Of a stretch of 64,000 bases of DNA, positions 39,252 through 49,483 are shown piece by piece. The first letter of the stretch is position 1. Every line of letters starts with the position of its first letter. Origin of the DNA: Gammaproteobacteria bacterium (GTDB lineage: Bacteria > Pseudomonadota > Gammaproteobacteria > Pseudomonadales > Balneatricaceae). Below the pieces are notes generated by a model, which saw only the letters and a list, made by a program, of their open reading frames with translations, made no database searches and was not told where the DNA came from. Made by a program: the position numbers and the translations under genes. The DNA is taken from positions 1 to 64,000 of the forward strand of contig JASMLZ010000094.1 of NCBI GenBank assembly GCA_030748435.1. Direction: 5' to 3'.

Positions 39252-41381
39252 ATGCCAATGATTGGCTTAACACTTGTTCAAGTTCGACAATCAAAAGCTA
39301 TGGGTGTACCCTTTTTTATAAATAGACTTTGGAGATTATCCACTTTGTCACTGGCCAACCCTAAAGAAATCGCAACACAGCACAGCCAACCCATAGCCAC
39401 AACAACTGTTAAACATCTGCACATTTTGGTGCTGTTTTTACTGGCCTGCCTTTTTCTTTTCGTTGCGCCTTTACAGCTCGGTTCAAGTGGTTGGGAAACC
39501 ATTGATACCTCGCACTGGATTGGTTGGGTGGTGGTTGCCTTGATAACCGGGATGGGGCTGATGATGCCTTTCTATCAGCAACGATGGAACATTGCCAAAA
39601 GTCTGTTGCTGGCGACGGTAGCCTATATATTGCTGACTGGTATTGCTGCTGTTTTGGCTAACGACTTTAATCCTGCTGTACGCTGGGAATGGTGTGGCTT
39701 GCTAGCAGGGTTGTTGTTCTTTTTGGCACTACACCAGATGCCTGGGGGTGACAAGAGAGAGCAGCAGATCTTGTGGATTATTCTGCTCTCCGGGTTTACT
39801 CAGGCAATCTTGGGCTATCTGCAATATCATAGCATCTCCATCGCCGGTTATACCTTTCGCCCCACCGCTGCTGTTGGTGGCTTCTATCAGGTCAATAACT
39901 TTTCCAGTTATCTGGCTACGGCGGCCTTGATACCTTTACTTCTACATCTACCACGAAGACACAGAATATCTGTGCAAGCCTTTTTGCTGCTGATACTGAT
40001 GCTATCAGCCTACTCCCTTTATCTGGCTTCATCAAGAACCGGGCTACTTGGTATTGTTATCGGCGCCGTGCTGATTTTATTTGGCAGGTGGAGAGGCCGG
40101 CACAAACCGCAAGCAAAAACTCCTGTTATATTGTCAGGCTGGCTATGGATGATAGCTATTATGGCCGGTTACCTGCTAGCCCATTTGCTGGAGGACGGCA
40201 GTCTGGTAGGCAAGGTGGCTGCTCTGGGTGATCCTGGTGGGCTTAACCGCCGTGGTATGTATGAAGGCACCTGGAATCTGTTTCTGGAACAACCACTGTT
40301 TGGTCACGGTCTTGGTACCTTTACCACCAACTTCCAACCAGCCTATGTAGCGACCATGGAGCAGCTTGGCAATAGCAAGATCATCAGTTCGACCACTACT
40401 TACCCCCATAATGAACTGCTCTATCGGCTGGCGGAATCGGGCTTGATGGGAGGGCTTGGTTTGATGCTGATTGCCGGCGCTACCATCAGCATATGGTGGC
40501 GTTTACCTGAACATCGCGGCTGGCTTTATGCCGGGCTGCTTTTCCCTCTGTTGTTGCATACCCAGACCGAGTACCCTTTTTACCATAGTTTACTGTCATG
40601 GACACTATTTCTAACCATTCTGTACCTGACCTCACGCCATCTTGTGGCACACGAAAAACTAGTATGGTCTGGTACTAAGGCAAGTCTGGCTGCTATGTTG
40701 CTGATATTTGCCACCACCCTTGCTAGCACAGTGTTTTTGGTGGATAAAATGGTACGCTCCATGGCTATGGAGCAGGCACTTATCACAACACAAGATACAC
40801 AGAATAAGCCCCCTATAGAGTATTTACAGGGGCTATTGCATGCTAACCTGCAGGACAGTTACTTTGCCCCGCCCAGCAGACGTTTGCTAATGTTGCAGCA
40901 GGTAGACTGGATACAGAATAGGGCAACAATAGAGGAGGCGAAAGCCTGGCTGGAGCTACTGCACACTGCCTATCGCCACTTCCCTACCGCACCTTACTAT
41001 CATATGCAGGTATTGGCACTAACTACTATAAATAAGTTTGATCAGGCCTGGGCACTACTCGAGCAGGCTGGCCGACTCTATCCAAGATACAAGTCGCAGA
41101 CCGAGCGGGTTGTGCTGCAAAAATGGCTGGTTTATATTGCAAATCAGCAACCCTCTACAGAGGCAGGTGAGAAGTACACCCCCAACAAGACAGTGTTTAG
41201 TCGCTATAGCAACTGGTTGGCACAGGCCACTCTTCAGGGTACGCCATTAAGTGCTCAGGATTATCATTTTGGAATTTACAGTCTCAAGCATATGGGAGAG
41301 GATGACCGAGCCAGACAACTGCTTGAGCTGGCGCGCGCACAGCATCCTGAGGCCTCAGTACTGCAAAAGTGGAAGCTATAA
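39252..41381 (+). CDS. PglL/Wzy-like O-oligosaccharyltransferase / O-antigen ligase family membrane protein
   Basis: 709 aa polytopic; YQVNNFSSYLATAALIPLLLHL, GHGLGTFTTNFQPAYV...TYPHNELLYRLAESGLMG, C-terminal helical repeat region. Confidence 0.85.
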   Translation: MPMIGLTLVQVRQSKAMGVPFFINRLWRLSTLSLANPKEIATQHSQPIATTTVKHLHILVLFLLACLFLFVAPLQLGSSGWETIDTSHWIGWVVVALITGMGLMMPFYQQRWNIAKSLLLATVAYILLTGIAAVLANDFNPAVRWEWCGLLAGLLFFLALHQMPGGDKREQQILWIILLSGFTQAILGYLQYHSISIAGYTFRPTAAVGGFYQVNNFSSYLATAALIPLLLHLPRRHRISVQAFLLLILMLSAYSLYLASSRTGLLGIVIGAVLILFGRWRGRHKPQAKTPVILSGWLWMIAIMAGYLLAHLLEDGSLVGKVAALGDPGGLNRRGMYEGTWNLFLEQPLFGHGLGTFTTNFQPAYVATMEQLGNSKIISSTTTYPHNELLYRLAESGLMGGLGLMLIAGATISIWWRLPEHRGWLYAGLLFPLLLHTQTEYPFYHSLLSWTLFLTILYLTSRHLVAHEKLVWSGTKASLAAMLLIFATTLASTVFLVDKMVRSMAMEQALITTQDTQNKPPIEYLQGLLHANLQDSYFAPPSRRLLMLQQVDWIQNRATIEEAKAWLELLHTAYRHFPTAPYYHMQVLALTTINKFDQAWALLEQAGRLYPRYKSQTERVVLQKWLVYIANQQPSTEAGEKYTPNKTVFSRYSNWLAQATLQGTPLSAQDYHFGIYSLKHMGEDDRARQLLELARAQHPEASVLQKWKL

Positions 41382-41540
41382 TTGACCCAAATACCGGGCC
41401 TTAGCTGCAATAAGTTGTTGGTAAGGCAATCACCATTAGCAGCACAGACAGTCCGGTCAGGAACGCTGACCAAGCCAACTTAACTAATCAATATAATGTG
41501 CTCTCGGTAGCAACATCAGACTGTATCTAAGGCCAGAATT

Positions 41541-41975
41541 TTAGACCTCCAACATAAAAGTCACCGGGCCATCATTACACAGACTAACCTGCATATCCGC
41601 ACCAAATTTACCCGTTTGCACAGGCAGTATTTGTGCGGCCTGGGTATGGAAGTAATGATACACTTCCTCGGCTAAAGCAGGCGCCGCTGCGCTGGTAAAA
41701 CTGGGGCGCATACCCTTATGGGTAGATGCTGACAGGGTAAACTGACTGACCACCAATAAACTGCCCCCTGCCTGTTGTATATTGCAGTTCATGCGCCCTT
41801 CCTGATCGGCAAAAACACGGTAGTGCAATACCTTATGTAACAGCTTCTGGGCAGTGGCTATATTGTCATCCCTGTCTACCCCTAACAGCACCAAAAGGCC
41901 GGGGCCAATGTTGCCAACAGTGGTACCGGCAACATCGACTTGGGCATGGGATACACGTTGAATCAAAGCTTTCAT
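41541..41975 (-). CDS. dtd: D-aminoacyl-tRNA deacylase
   Basis: [60 protein letters not shown]. Confidence 0.95.
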   Translation of the reverse strand: MKALIQRVSHAQVDVAGTTVGNIGPGLLVLLGVDRDDNIATAQKLLHKVLHYRVFADQEGRMNCNIQQAGGSLLVVSQFTLSASTHKGMRPSFTSAAAPALAEEVYHYFHTQAAQILPVQTGKFGADMQVSLCNDGPVTFMLEV

Positions 41976-41997
41976 AATCTTCCAAAAACAAAATAAA

Positions 41998-42969
41998 CTA
42001 ACCCATTTTAGGTGCAAAGGCACGCGTCGCAGTCACCAGATTATCAATAATCCCCGGCTCCATCTGACTATGCCCGGCATCACGCACAATATGCAACTCA
42101 CTAGCCGGCCAGTGATCGTACAATAGTTGTGCCTGATCCATAGGACACACCATATCGTAGCGGCCATGTACAATAATACCGGGAATGTCCTTAATAGCAG
42201 ACATATTTTGCAAAATCTGATTAGGCACCAAAAAGCAATCATGCCGGGCATAATGGCACTCTATAGAGGCTATGGCCAGAGCGTCATGCAGATCACTGCC
42301 TGTTGCACACACAATGTGCTGTGGTTCTAAAGTTGAAATACGTGCTTCCCAGATTGCCCATGTCTTGGCGGCAGCCAGGCGGCGCAATTCATCTTCTCCA
42401 GTTAACAGATCATAGTAATATTCGACCATACTGTCCTGCCGATGTAATGGCACCATAGCCGTATAGTCACGCCAATAATCAGCAAAGATGCGACTGGCAC
42501 CCCCCGCCTCAAATAACCATCTCATGTCTTCTGGCCGCCCCAGAAAAATACCCCGCAGTATCATCCCTCGCACGCGCTGGGGGTGTGTCTGGGCATATAC
42601 CAAGGACAGGGTCGAGCCCCAGGAACCACCAAATAGCAACCAACTTTCTATAGCCAGTGCCTCACGCAGGGATTCAAAATCAGCCACCAGCTTGTCTGTG
42701 GTATTGGCTACCAAACTGGCGTGGGGCTGGGATCTACCAGCGCCCCGTTGATCCACCATAGTGATATTATAAACAGTCGGGTCAAAAAAACGTCTGGTCA
42801 AGGGACTACAACCACCACCTGGCCCACCATGCACTACCAGCACAGGAATACCCCACGGACTGCCACTCTGCTCTACATACAGGCTATGGCCATCACTGAC
42901 ATCAAGAAAAAATTCTCGATAGGGATGAAAGTCAGGATAAAGACTGTGCATAGGTGGCTCATATATCAA
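41998..42969 (-). CDS. pip: Prolyl aminopeptidase
   Basis: [56 protein letters not shown]. Confidence 0.94.
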   Translation of the reverse strand: MIYEPPMHSLYPDFHPYREFFLDVSDGHSLYVEQSGSPWGIPVLVVHGGPGGGCSPLTRRFFDPTVYNITMVDQRGAGRSQPHASLVANTTDKLVADFESLREALAIESWLLFGGSWGSTLSLVYAQTHPQRVRGMILRGIFLGRPEDMRWLFEAGGASRIFADYWRDYTAMVPLHRQDSMVEYYYDLLTGEDELRRLAAAKTWAIWEARISTLEPQHIVCATGSDLHDALAIASIECHYARHDCFLVPNQILQNMSAIKDIPGIIVHGRYDMVCPMDQAQLLYDHWPASELHIVRDAGHSQMEPGIIDNLVTATRAFAPKMG

Positions 42970-43037
42970 TATTGGCGCTTTGAGTCACCCATGCTAACAT
43001 CATGCTCTATTTGACCCAATACCAACAGATCAGAGTT

Positions 43038-44141
43038 ATGCTAGAAATCCTTAAACAACGTCAGGCACATCTGGTGCAATTGCTGGAAGCAAGTGAATTT
43101 ACGGCACTAGCCATTGTTCCGGGGCCCAATTTTCTATACCTAACCGGCCTAAGCTTCCACCTTATGGAACGACCAACCCTGTTTATTATTAGCCAAACAG
43201 GTGCCTCCATAGCCATTATGCCAGCACTGGAAAAGCTTATGTGGGAGTCAGCCATGCCTGATGTGACAACCTTTTATTGGCAGGATAAGGATGGCTTTGA
43301 CGAAGCTTTCGCCATGGCTGCTGCTCAGTTACCGGCTGGCAAACTGGGTGTCGAAGGATTACGTATGCGGGTCTTTGAAGCAGATGCACTTCGCTGTCAC
43401 TACGGACAGGAGGCTATCGCCAATGCTGCTCCTGTCTTTAACCGGCTGCGCTACTGCAAAGATCCACAGGAAATCAACCTTATAGAAGAAGCCATTGCCA
43501 TCAGTGAATTATCATTACAGGAAACACTAGCCGAAACCAAAGTTGGCATGAGCGAAAAACAGATACACAATCTACTTAAAATGCGTATGCTGGCTAATGG
43601 CACAGAAGGCTTTGCCTTTGAACCCATTGTCTTGGCTGGTGGCAATGCAGCCAACCCCCATGGCCATGCCAGTGATTACTGTTTACAGGCAGGTGATCCT
43701 CTATTGATTGACTTCGGCGCTTATTTTCAAGGCTATAGTGCCGATATCACCCGCACCTACTTCTGCCAATATGCACGTGACGAACATAGAGCCATCTACG
43801 AAACAGTGCAACAAGCGAACCATCTTGGGCGTGAACTGGCGGCCCCCATATATACCGCCCATGATATCGACAAAGCTGTTACCCAAGTGCTACAAGACTC
43901 CGATTTTGCCGACTATATCGTGCATAAGACTGGTCATGGTCTGGGTCTGGATGTACATGAAGCGCCGCAAATAATGATTGGCAATCCTATGCCATTGCAG
44001 GCAGGCGTGGTCATGACTATTGAACCGGGGTTATACAAGGCTAACGAAATAGGCGTGCGCATTGAAGACGATATCCTGATTACTGCCACTGGTTGCCGAT
44101 CGTTAACCAGCTTAAGTCGGGAACTGCAAATTATTGGCTAA
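43038..44141 (+). CDS. M24-family Xaa-Pro aminopeptidase/dipeptidase
   Basis: LLIDFGAYFQGYSADITRTYFC; HKTGHGLGLDVHEAPQI; AGVVMTIEPGLY; GVRIEDDILIT; start trimmed to MLEILKQRQ. Confidence 0.92.
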   Translation: MLEILKQRQAHLVQLLEASEFTALAIVPGPNFLYLTGLSFHLMERPTLFIISQTGASIAIMPALEKLMWESAMPDVTTFYWQDKDGFDEAFAMAAAQLPAGKLGVEGLRMRVFEADALRCHYGQEAIANAAPVFNRLRYCKDPQEINLIEEAIAISELSLQETLAETKVGMSEKQIHNLLKMRMLANGTEGFAFEPIVLAGGNAANPHGHASDYCLQAGDPLLIDFGAYFQGYSADITRTYFCQYARDEHRAIYETVQQANHLGRELAAPIYTAHDIDKAVTQVLQDSDFADYIVHKTGHGLGLDVHEAPQIMIGNPMPLQAGVVMTIEPGLYKANEIGVRIEDDILITATGCRSLTSLSRELQIIG

Positions 44142-44198
44142 TGCACCAATAAATAATCCTGTTTACCGGGTTTGGCGCCTCAACATGGCGTATTTAAC

Positions 44199-44217
44199 AA
44201 AGGCCGGGACGGCTTTT
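44199..44217 (+). terminator. Rho-independent-like terminator
   Basis: AAAGGCCG-GGA-CGGCTTTT stem followed by T-rich sequence. Confidence 0.6.
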
Positions 44218-44257
44218 GCTATTATTATTTCCCCATTAGGCCTACAATGGCCCTCGT

Positions 44258-44700
44258 GAGATGTTCCACCCTGCGGTAGGGTGGTTAATGGGAAGCAAAA
44301 GCAACATTGCGGTGTACCGGTGTTGCTTAGCACACCAGCCACATTATATTGTTGAGTTCAGTGAGAGGCTTCAGCGTGCCTGGCAAGGCGCGTCTTGCCG
44401 CTAATGGTCATTCCCTTAGTAAAAGGCGCAACTTAGTCCAGGGGCGCTGAACCACTCACCCATAGGGCGTTGTTCTGGTGCCCCGCAGCCGCGTTACCGT
44501 GTTTGGCAAGGGAATGACCATTACCTGCACACGTCGCCTTGCTGCGCAACACCAGAACAACGCTGAATCCGTCAATATAATGTGGCTGGTGTGCGAGCAC
44601 TGCCCCCGCAACGGTTACCAAGTCCGATACCAGCACTCACAACTAACACCATATTCGCACGGCGGGTGCGAGAGGGTCTTACTTTGCTACATATTTCTTA
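44258..44700 (+). promoter_or_regulatory. Cobalamin riboswitch, apparently interrupted by an inserted element; 3' boundary approximate
   Basis: GATGTTCCACCCTGCGGTAGGGTGGTTAATGGGAAGC (5' conserved part) and GCACTGCCCCCGCAACGGTTACCAAGTCCGATACC (B12 box region); upstream of a cobalamin operon. Confidence 0.75.
44330..44594. mobile_element. MITE-like folded element with 22-bp perfect terminal inverted repeats
   Basis: GCACACCAGCCACATTATATTG (44330-44351) / CAATATAATGTGGCTGGTGTGC (44573-44594); internal perfect IRs 44402-44417/44508-44523 and 44467-44480/44550-44563. Confidence 0.65.
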
Positions 44701-44775
44701 CTGTAAAGCAATCGCTTTGCAGATTCAGGCCTCTGCGTCCCTGTGTATTTATAGCACCAGCGGGGGGCATGTCCT

Positions 44776-46446
44776 GTGAAACCAAATTTTCCATTTACGG
44801 CTGTGGTCGGCCAAGCACAAGTAAAACTGGCTTTGGTGCTATTGGCCATCGATCCGATAATAGGTGGTGTACTGGTCAGCGGCCCTCGTGGGAGCGCCAA
44901 ATCCACCCTCGCCCGTAGTCTGGCAGACCTGCCTATCAACGGTCTGCGACAGCTTATCACCTTGCCCTTGGGTAGCAGTGAAGAAATGGTTACCGGCACC
45001 CTTGATCTACAACAGGCCCTGGGCGAACAACAGGTGGCGTTTGCGCCTGGCCTATTGAGTAAAGCCCATCAAGGCTTACTCTATGTTGATGAAGTAAATC
45101 TGCTTCCCGACAGTCTGGTGGACCTGCTATTGGATGTGGCCGCCAGTGGTGTCAACCGCATTGAACGCGACGGTATTAGCCATGAGCACGCCGCCGAATT
45201 TGTGCTTATGGGAACCATGAATCCGGATGAGGGTGAACTCCGGCCACAACTCTTGGACCGTTTTGGCTTTGGGGTCGCACTGGCTAACCGCTACAGCGCT
45301 CAAGAACGGGTTGAAATTGTGCGCCGCAGGCAAGCCTTTGATAATGATCCACAGGCTTTTCTGGCTACCTATGCCGATGCACAGACTCACCTTGTAGAAC
45401 AGATACATCAGGCACAGGAACGACTGCACCAAGTAACCATCAGTGATCAGCTACGTTTGGCCATAGCCGAACATTGTGTTGCTGCACAAGTAGATGGTGT
45501 ACGCGGCGATCTGGTGTGGCTGCGCGCGGCCTGTGCTCATGCCGCCTGGCAACAGCGCCAAGAGGTGACTATGGATGATATTGATGCTGTAGCAGAGCTG
45601 GTGCTGATGCACCGCCGTCAACAGCCACCTAAAGCCTCTAGCCCCCCTGACAATAGTATGCCACCACCCCTGCAGCAACCACAGAATCAAGCCAAGCATA
45701 CAACGGCAGCTGATAGTGATTGGGGGCAGATGCAACCCCAAACTCAGCATACTGGTCAACTCAGCGCCCTTGATATGGGGTCTAACCCACATCAGCCCCA
45801 AACAGGCCCAGCTGGAGCCTGTTCCAGCCAAGGCAATTTATGGCACGGTAAAGGGCAGGCTACCCGCAACTGGAGCCAACGCATTAACTGGTTTGCCAGC
45901 CTGATAGCCGGGCGTGGTAGCAAACCTGAACTGCGTTACCGCCGTCAACAAGGCGCCGACCCGACCATGCATTTAGTATTGCTGGACACCTCCGCATCTA
46001 CCCTCTCCGGCCAAGGCCAAGCACAGGCTAAAGGTTTGGTAGCCGGTTTGGCCCAACAAGCCTATTTGGCGCGCCAGCACATGTTACTGCTGGGTTTTGG
46101 TAACGACAAGGTAGAGCCATTATTGGCTTTGGGCCGTGCCCCCAAAACCATGACATCATTATTGAACAGCATTGGCGCTGGTGGCGGCACGCCCCTTAGG
46201 CAGGCTCTGCAACAGGCCCAAGCCTGCGGCCAACAACTTCTGCGCCGCAACCCCACCACGCGCATTATTAATTACATTATTACCGATGGCCGCGTACAAC
46301 AGGATATAACGGGTCTGCACCTGCCTGGTATCAGCGTACTAGTCGATACAGAACAAAGCCAGATCAAGCGCGGTCGGGGGCAACATATTGCCCGTCATTT
46401 AAGCGCCGAATATTTTACTCTGGCCCAAGTACAACAATTTACCTAA
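44776..46446 (+). CDS. Fused ChlI/BchI-type AAA+ and ChlD/VWA chelatase subunit (cobaltochelatase partner)
   Basis: VSGPRGSAKSTLARSLADLP; LYVDEVNLLPDSLVDLLLDVAASG; Pro/Gln linker; VLLDTSASTLSGQGQAQAKG VWA. Confidence 0.9.
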   Translation: MKPNFPFTAVVGQAQVKLALVLLAIDPIIGGVLVSGPRGSAKSTLARSLADLPINGLRQLITLPLGSSEEMVTGTLDLQQALGEQQVAFAPGLLSKAHQGLLYVDEVNLLPDSLVDLLLDVAASGVNRIERDGISHEHAAEFVLMGTMNPDEGELRPQLLDRFGFGVALANRYSAQERVEIVRRRQAFDNDPQAFLATYADAQTHLVEQIHQAQERLHQVTISDQLRLAIAEHCVAAQVDGVRGDLVWLRAACAHAAWQQRQEVTMDDIDAVAELVLMHRRQQPPKASSPPDNSMPPPLQQPQNQAKHTTAADSDWGQMQPQTQHTGQLSALDMGSNPHQPQTGPAGACSSQGNLWHGKGQATRNWSQRINWFASLIAGRGSKPELRYRRQQGADPTMHLVLLDTSASTLSGQGQAQAKGLVAGLAQQAYLARQHMLLLGFGNDKVEPLLALGRAPKTMTSLLNSIGAGGGTPLRQALQQAQACGQQLLRRNPTTRIINYIITDGRVQQDITGLHLPGISVLVDTEQSQIKRGRGQHIARHLSAEYFTLAQVQQFT

Positions 46447-46449
46447 CGA

Positions 46450-47049
46450 TTGCTTATGACCACTAAAACACACGCACAACGTATGGCCGCTAAAAAGGCC
46501 GTTATTGACGCCCGCATAGCTAAAGCGACAGAAGAACGCGGTGTCGTTATTTTGCTACGCGGCAATGGTAAGGGTAAAAGTAGCTCTGCCTTTGGTACCC
46601 TTATGCGCAGCTTGGGTCATGGCAAAGCAGGTGCTGTAGTACAGTTTGTCAAAGGCCGTATTGCCACTGGTGAACACAAATTTTTCCAAACCCATACCAA
46701 CATTCCCTGGCATATTATGGGTCATGGCTTTACCTGGGAAACACAAGACAAAGGGCGTGATATTGCTGCCGCTGAACAAGCCTGGGAAATAACTCAAAAG
46801 CTGCTACAAGATGATAGTATCGATATGTTGGTGCTGGATGAAATGGCCTATATATTTAAGTACAACTACCTGCCCGTGGAACCGGTTATTGAAGCACTCA
46901 AACGGCGCCCAGCCAAGCAGACCGTGATTATAACTGGCCGGGTTATGCCTGATGCTCTGGTGGACTACGCCGACACAGTAAGCACGGTTAAAGATGATGG
47001 TCACGCTTTTCGCCGCGGCGTTAAAGCCCAAGCAGGGATAGAATACTAA
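46450..47049 (+). CDS. cobO: Cob(I)yrinic acid a,c-diamide adenosyltransferase
   Basis: VVILLRGNGKGKSSSAFGTLMRSLGHG; DMLVLDEMAYIFKY; GRVMPDALVDYADTVS. Confidence 0.95.
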   Translation: MLMTTKTHAQRMAAKKAVIDARIAKATEERGVVILLRGNGKGKSSSAFGTLMRSLGHGKAGAVVQFVKGRIATGEHKFFQTHTNIPWHIMGHGFTWETQDKGRDIAAAEQAWEITQKLLQDDSIDMLVLDEMAYIFKYNYLPVEPVIEALKRRPAKQTVIITGRVMPDALVDYADTVSTVKDDGHAFRRGVKAQAGIEY

Positions 47050-48356
47050 TGTCGCAACCAACAACAGCCTTATGCCCAGCCTTATTTTTGGCTGCACCTG
47101 CCTCTGGACAGGGTAAAACCACTGTTACCGCCGCACTGGCCCGCTACCATCGCGATCAGGGCCGCAAGGTCAGGGTATTTAAAATGGGGCCGGATTATCT
47201 GGACCCCCAGATTCTGCAGCAAGCATCGGGCCAACCCGTCACCCAACTGGATCTATGGATGGCTGGGGCAGAATACTGCCGCCAGCAGTTTTATCTAGCC
47301 GCACAAACAGCTGACCTTATTCTGGTTGAAGGTGCCATGGGCATGTTTGATGGCGAACCATCCAGTGCTGATCTGGCAGCCACCTTTGGTATTCCCATTG
47401 CTTTGGTTATGGACGTTAAAGGTATGGCACAAACGGCCGCCGCCGTAGCCTTGGGACTAGCCAATTACCGCGATGATGTAGCCGTTGTTGGCTTGATTGC
47501 CAACCACTGTGGCACCGAACGCCATGCTCAACTGGTGCGTGATGCCTTGGGCGATCGTATGCCCCTGCTCGCCCATTTGGCGCGCGCTGAAGAAGTGGCT
47601 TTACCCGAGCGACATCTGGGTCTGGTGCAAGCCGAGGAAGTCAGTGAACAGCTGGAAGAAAAGTTTAATCTGGGCAAGGCCTGGTTAGGTGAACAAGCCA
47701 TATGTAACCTGCCAGCGCCAGTCGCCTTTGCCGATCAACATATTGCTGATCCGCAGCCACTGCTGGCAGGCAAACGCATTGGTATCGCCAAAGATCAGGC
47801 CTTTAGCTTTATCTATAGTGCCAATACTGGTCTACTGCAAGCTATGGGCGCTAAATTGCACTACTTCTCTCCCATGCATGATACCCAACTGCCTGAGGTA
47901 GATGCTTTATGGCTCCCTGGTGGCTACCCGGAATTACATGCGCAAAAGCTGGCGGCCAACCAAACTATGCGTCAGGCTGTGCAGACTTTCCATGCCTCCG
48001 GTAAAGCTATTTTGGCTGAGTGTGGCGGTTTTCTTTATTGTCTGGAGAGCCTGACTGATTTGCAACAAGATACCTGGCCAATGGCGTCTATCATGGCTGG
48101 CCAAGGCGCCATGCGCGGCAAACGTGGTTGTCAGGGTATGCAGCTGGCCCCCTTACCAGAAGGTGACATAAGAGGTCACGCACATCATCGTTCGCGTAGC
48201 CAGAATACCCCCGCACCCATAGCTCATGGTCGCCGCCAACGCCACTCGGCAGCGGGCGAAGCCATCTATCGTGAACAGGGGTTAACAGCCAGCTATTTGC
48301 ATTTATTTTTCCCCTCCAACCCGGTTGCCACAGCAGCCCTGTTTGGCGTCAAATAA
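47049..48356 (+). CDS. cobB: Cobyrinic acid a,c-diamide synthase
   Basis: LFLAAPASGQGKTTVTAALARYH; KMGPDYLDPQI; DALWLPGGYPELHAQKL; LAECGGFLYC. Confidence 0.95.
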   Translation: MSQPTTALCPALFLAAPASGQGKTTVTAALARYHRDQGRKVRVFKMGPDYLDPQILQQASGQPVTQLDLWMAGAEYCRQQFYLAAQTADLILVEGAMGMFDGEPSSADLAATFGIPIALVMDVKGMAQTAAAVALGLANYRDDVAVVGLIANHCGTERHAQLVRDALGDRMPLLAHLARAEEVALPERHLGLVQAEEVSEQLEEKFNLGKAWLGEQAICNLPAPVAFADQHIADPQPLLAGKRIGIAKDQAFSFIYSANTGLLQAMGAKLHYFSPMHDTQLPEVDALWLPGGYPELHAQKLAANQTMRQAVQTFHASGKAILAECGGFLYCLESLTDLQQDTWPMASIMAGQGAMRGKRGCQGMQLAPLPEGDIRGHAHHRSRSQNTPAPIAHGRRQRHSAAGEAIYREQGLTASYLHLFFPSNPVATAALFGVK

Positions 48357-48373
48357 CCAGCACAGACCAGATT

Positions 48374-49483
48374 ATGTGGCCCGAATCAAGTGAACAACAC
48401 CAGCCCCTACGCACCGGTTTAACCACCGGCACTTGCGCTACGGCCTGCTGCGTGGCCGCCGCTCACCTGTTACTGGCCCGGCAGATTTGTGAGCAGGCCA
48501 GTGTTACCTTGCCCAAGGGTCAAATTGTCGAGCTGGATATAGTCGATTTACAATGTTCCGACCAGATCGCCCATGCTGCTACTATCAAGGATGCTGGTGA
48601 TGATCCTGATGTTACCCATGGTGCTAAAGTATGGGTTAATTTGCGTCTGCTACCAACGACTGGGGTTACCTTTAACGCCGACCGAGGTGTCGGTACTGTT
48701 ACCCGTGCTGGTCTGGCCTTGGCCGTTGGTGAACCAGCCATCAATCCAGTACCCAGACAAATGATGCGCAGCAACCTGCAAGTTGTTGCCCAAAAATATA
48801 ACTACAAGGGTGGTTTTGCCGTCAGTATCGGCATTGATCAAGGTGCAGAACTGGCACTAAAAACCATGAATAGTCGTTTGGGTATTGTCGACGGGCTGTC
48901 CATATTAGGCACCAGCGGTATTGTCAGGCCCTTTTCCTGCAGTGCCTGGATCGCCTCTATTCATCGTGGTATGGATGTGGCACACGCCAATGGCTACGCT
49001 CATATTGCTGCCTCTACGGGCAATACCAGTGAAGCCTACGTGCAACAACACTACCAAATGGCCCCCATGCAACTGATCGAAATGGGTGACTTCGCCGGTG
49101 CCGTGCTGAAATACCTAAAGCAAGTACCTATTACCAAACTCACTCTTTGCGGTGGGTTTGGCAAACTAAGTAAACTGGCTAATGGCCATCTTGATTTGCA
49201 CTCCAGCCGCTCCAGCATTGATTTTGGGCAACTCCAAGAGCTGGCTCAACAGCAAGGCGCTCAGCCAGCACTACTAGACTACATAGGCCAGGCCAATACT
49301 AGTCTGCAAGCATTGCAGGCCTGCCAGACTGACGCTATTGATCTGGCTACCAGTGTTTGCTATGCCGCTTATCAGCAAGCTAGAAAACACCTTCCTGCCA
49401 GAGTAGAAGTAGAAATTATTGCTATCAATCAGCAAGGTGAACTGCTCAGCCAGTATCCACTGCTACCAGAGGGGGCGGCATGA
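48374..49483 (+). CDS. cbiD: Cobalt-precorrin-5B (C1)-methyltransferase
   Basis: LRTGLTTGTCATACCVAAAH; DPDVTHGAKVWV; GTSGIVRPFS. Confidence 0.95.
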   Translation: MWPESSEQHQPLRTGLTTGTCATACCVAAAHLLLARQICEQASVTLPKGQIVELDIVDLQCSDQIAHAATIKDAGDDPDVTHGAKVWVNLRLLPTTGVTFNADRGVGTVTRAGLALAVGEPAINPVPRQMMRSNLQVVAQKYNYKGGFAVSIGIDQGAELALKTMNSRLGIVDGLSILGTSGIVRPFSCSAWIASIHRGMDVAHANGYAHIAASTGNTSEAYVQQHYQMAPMQLIEMGDFAGAVLKYLKQVPITKLTLCGGFGKLSKLANGHLDLHSSRSSIDFGQLQELAQQQGAQPALLDYIGQANTSLQALQACQTDAIDLATSVCYAAYQQARKHLPARVEVEIIAINQQGELLSQYPLLPEGAA

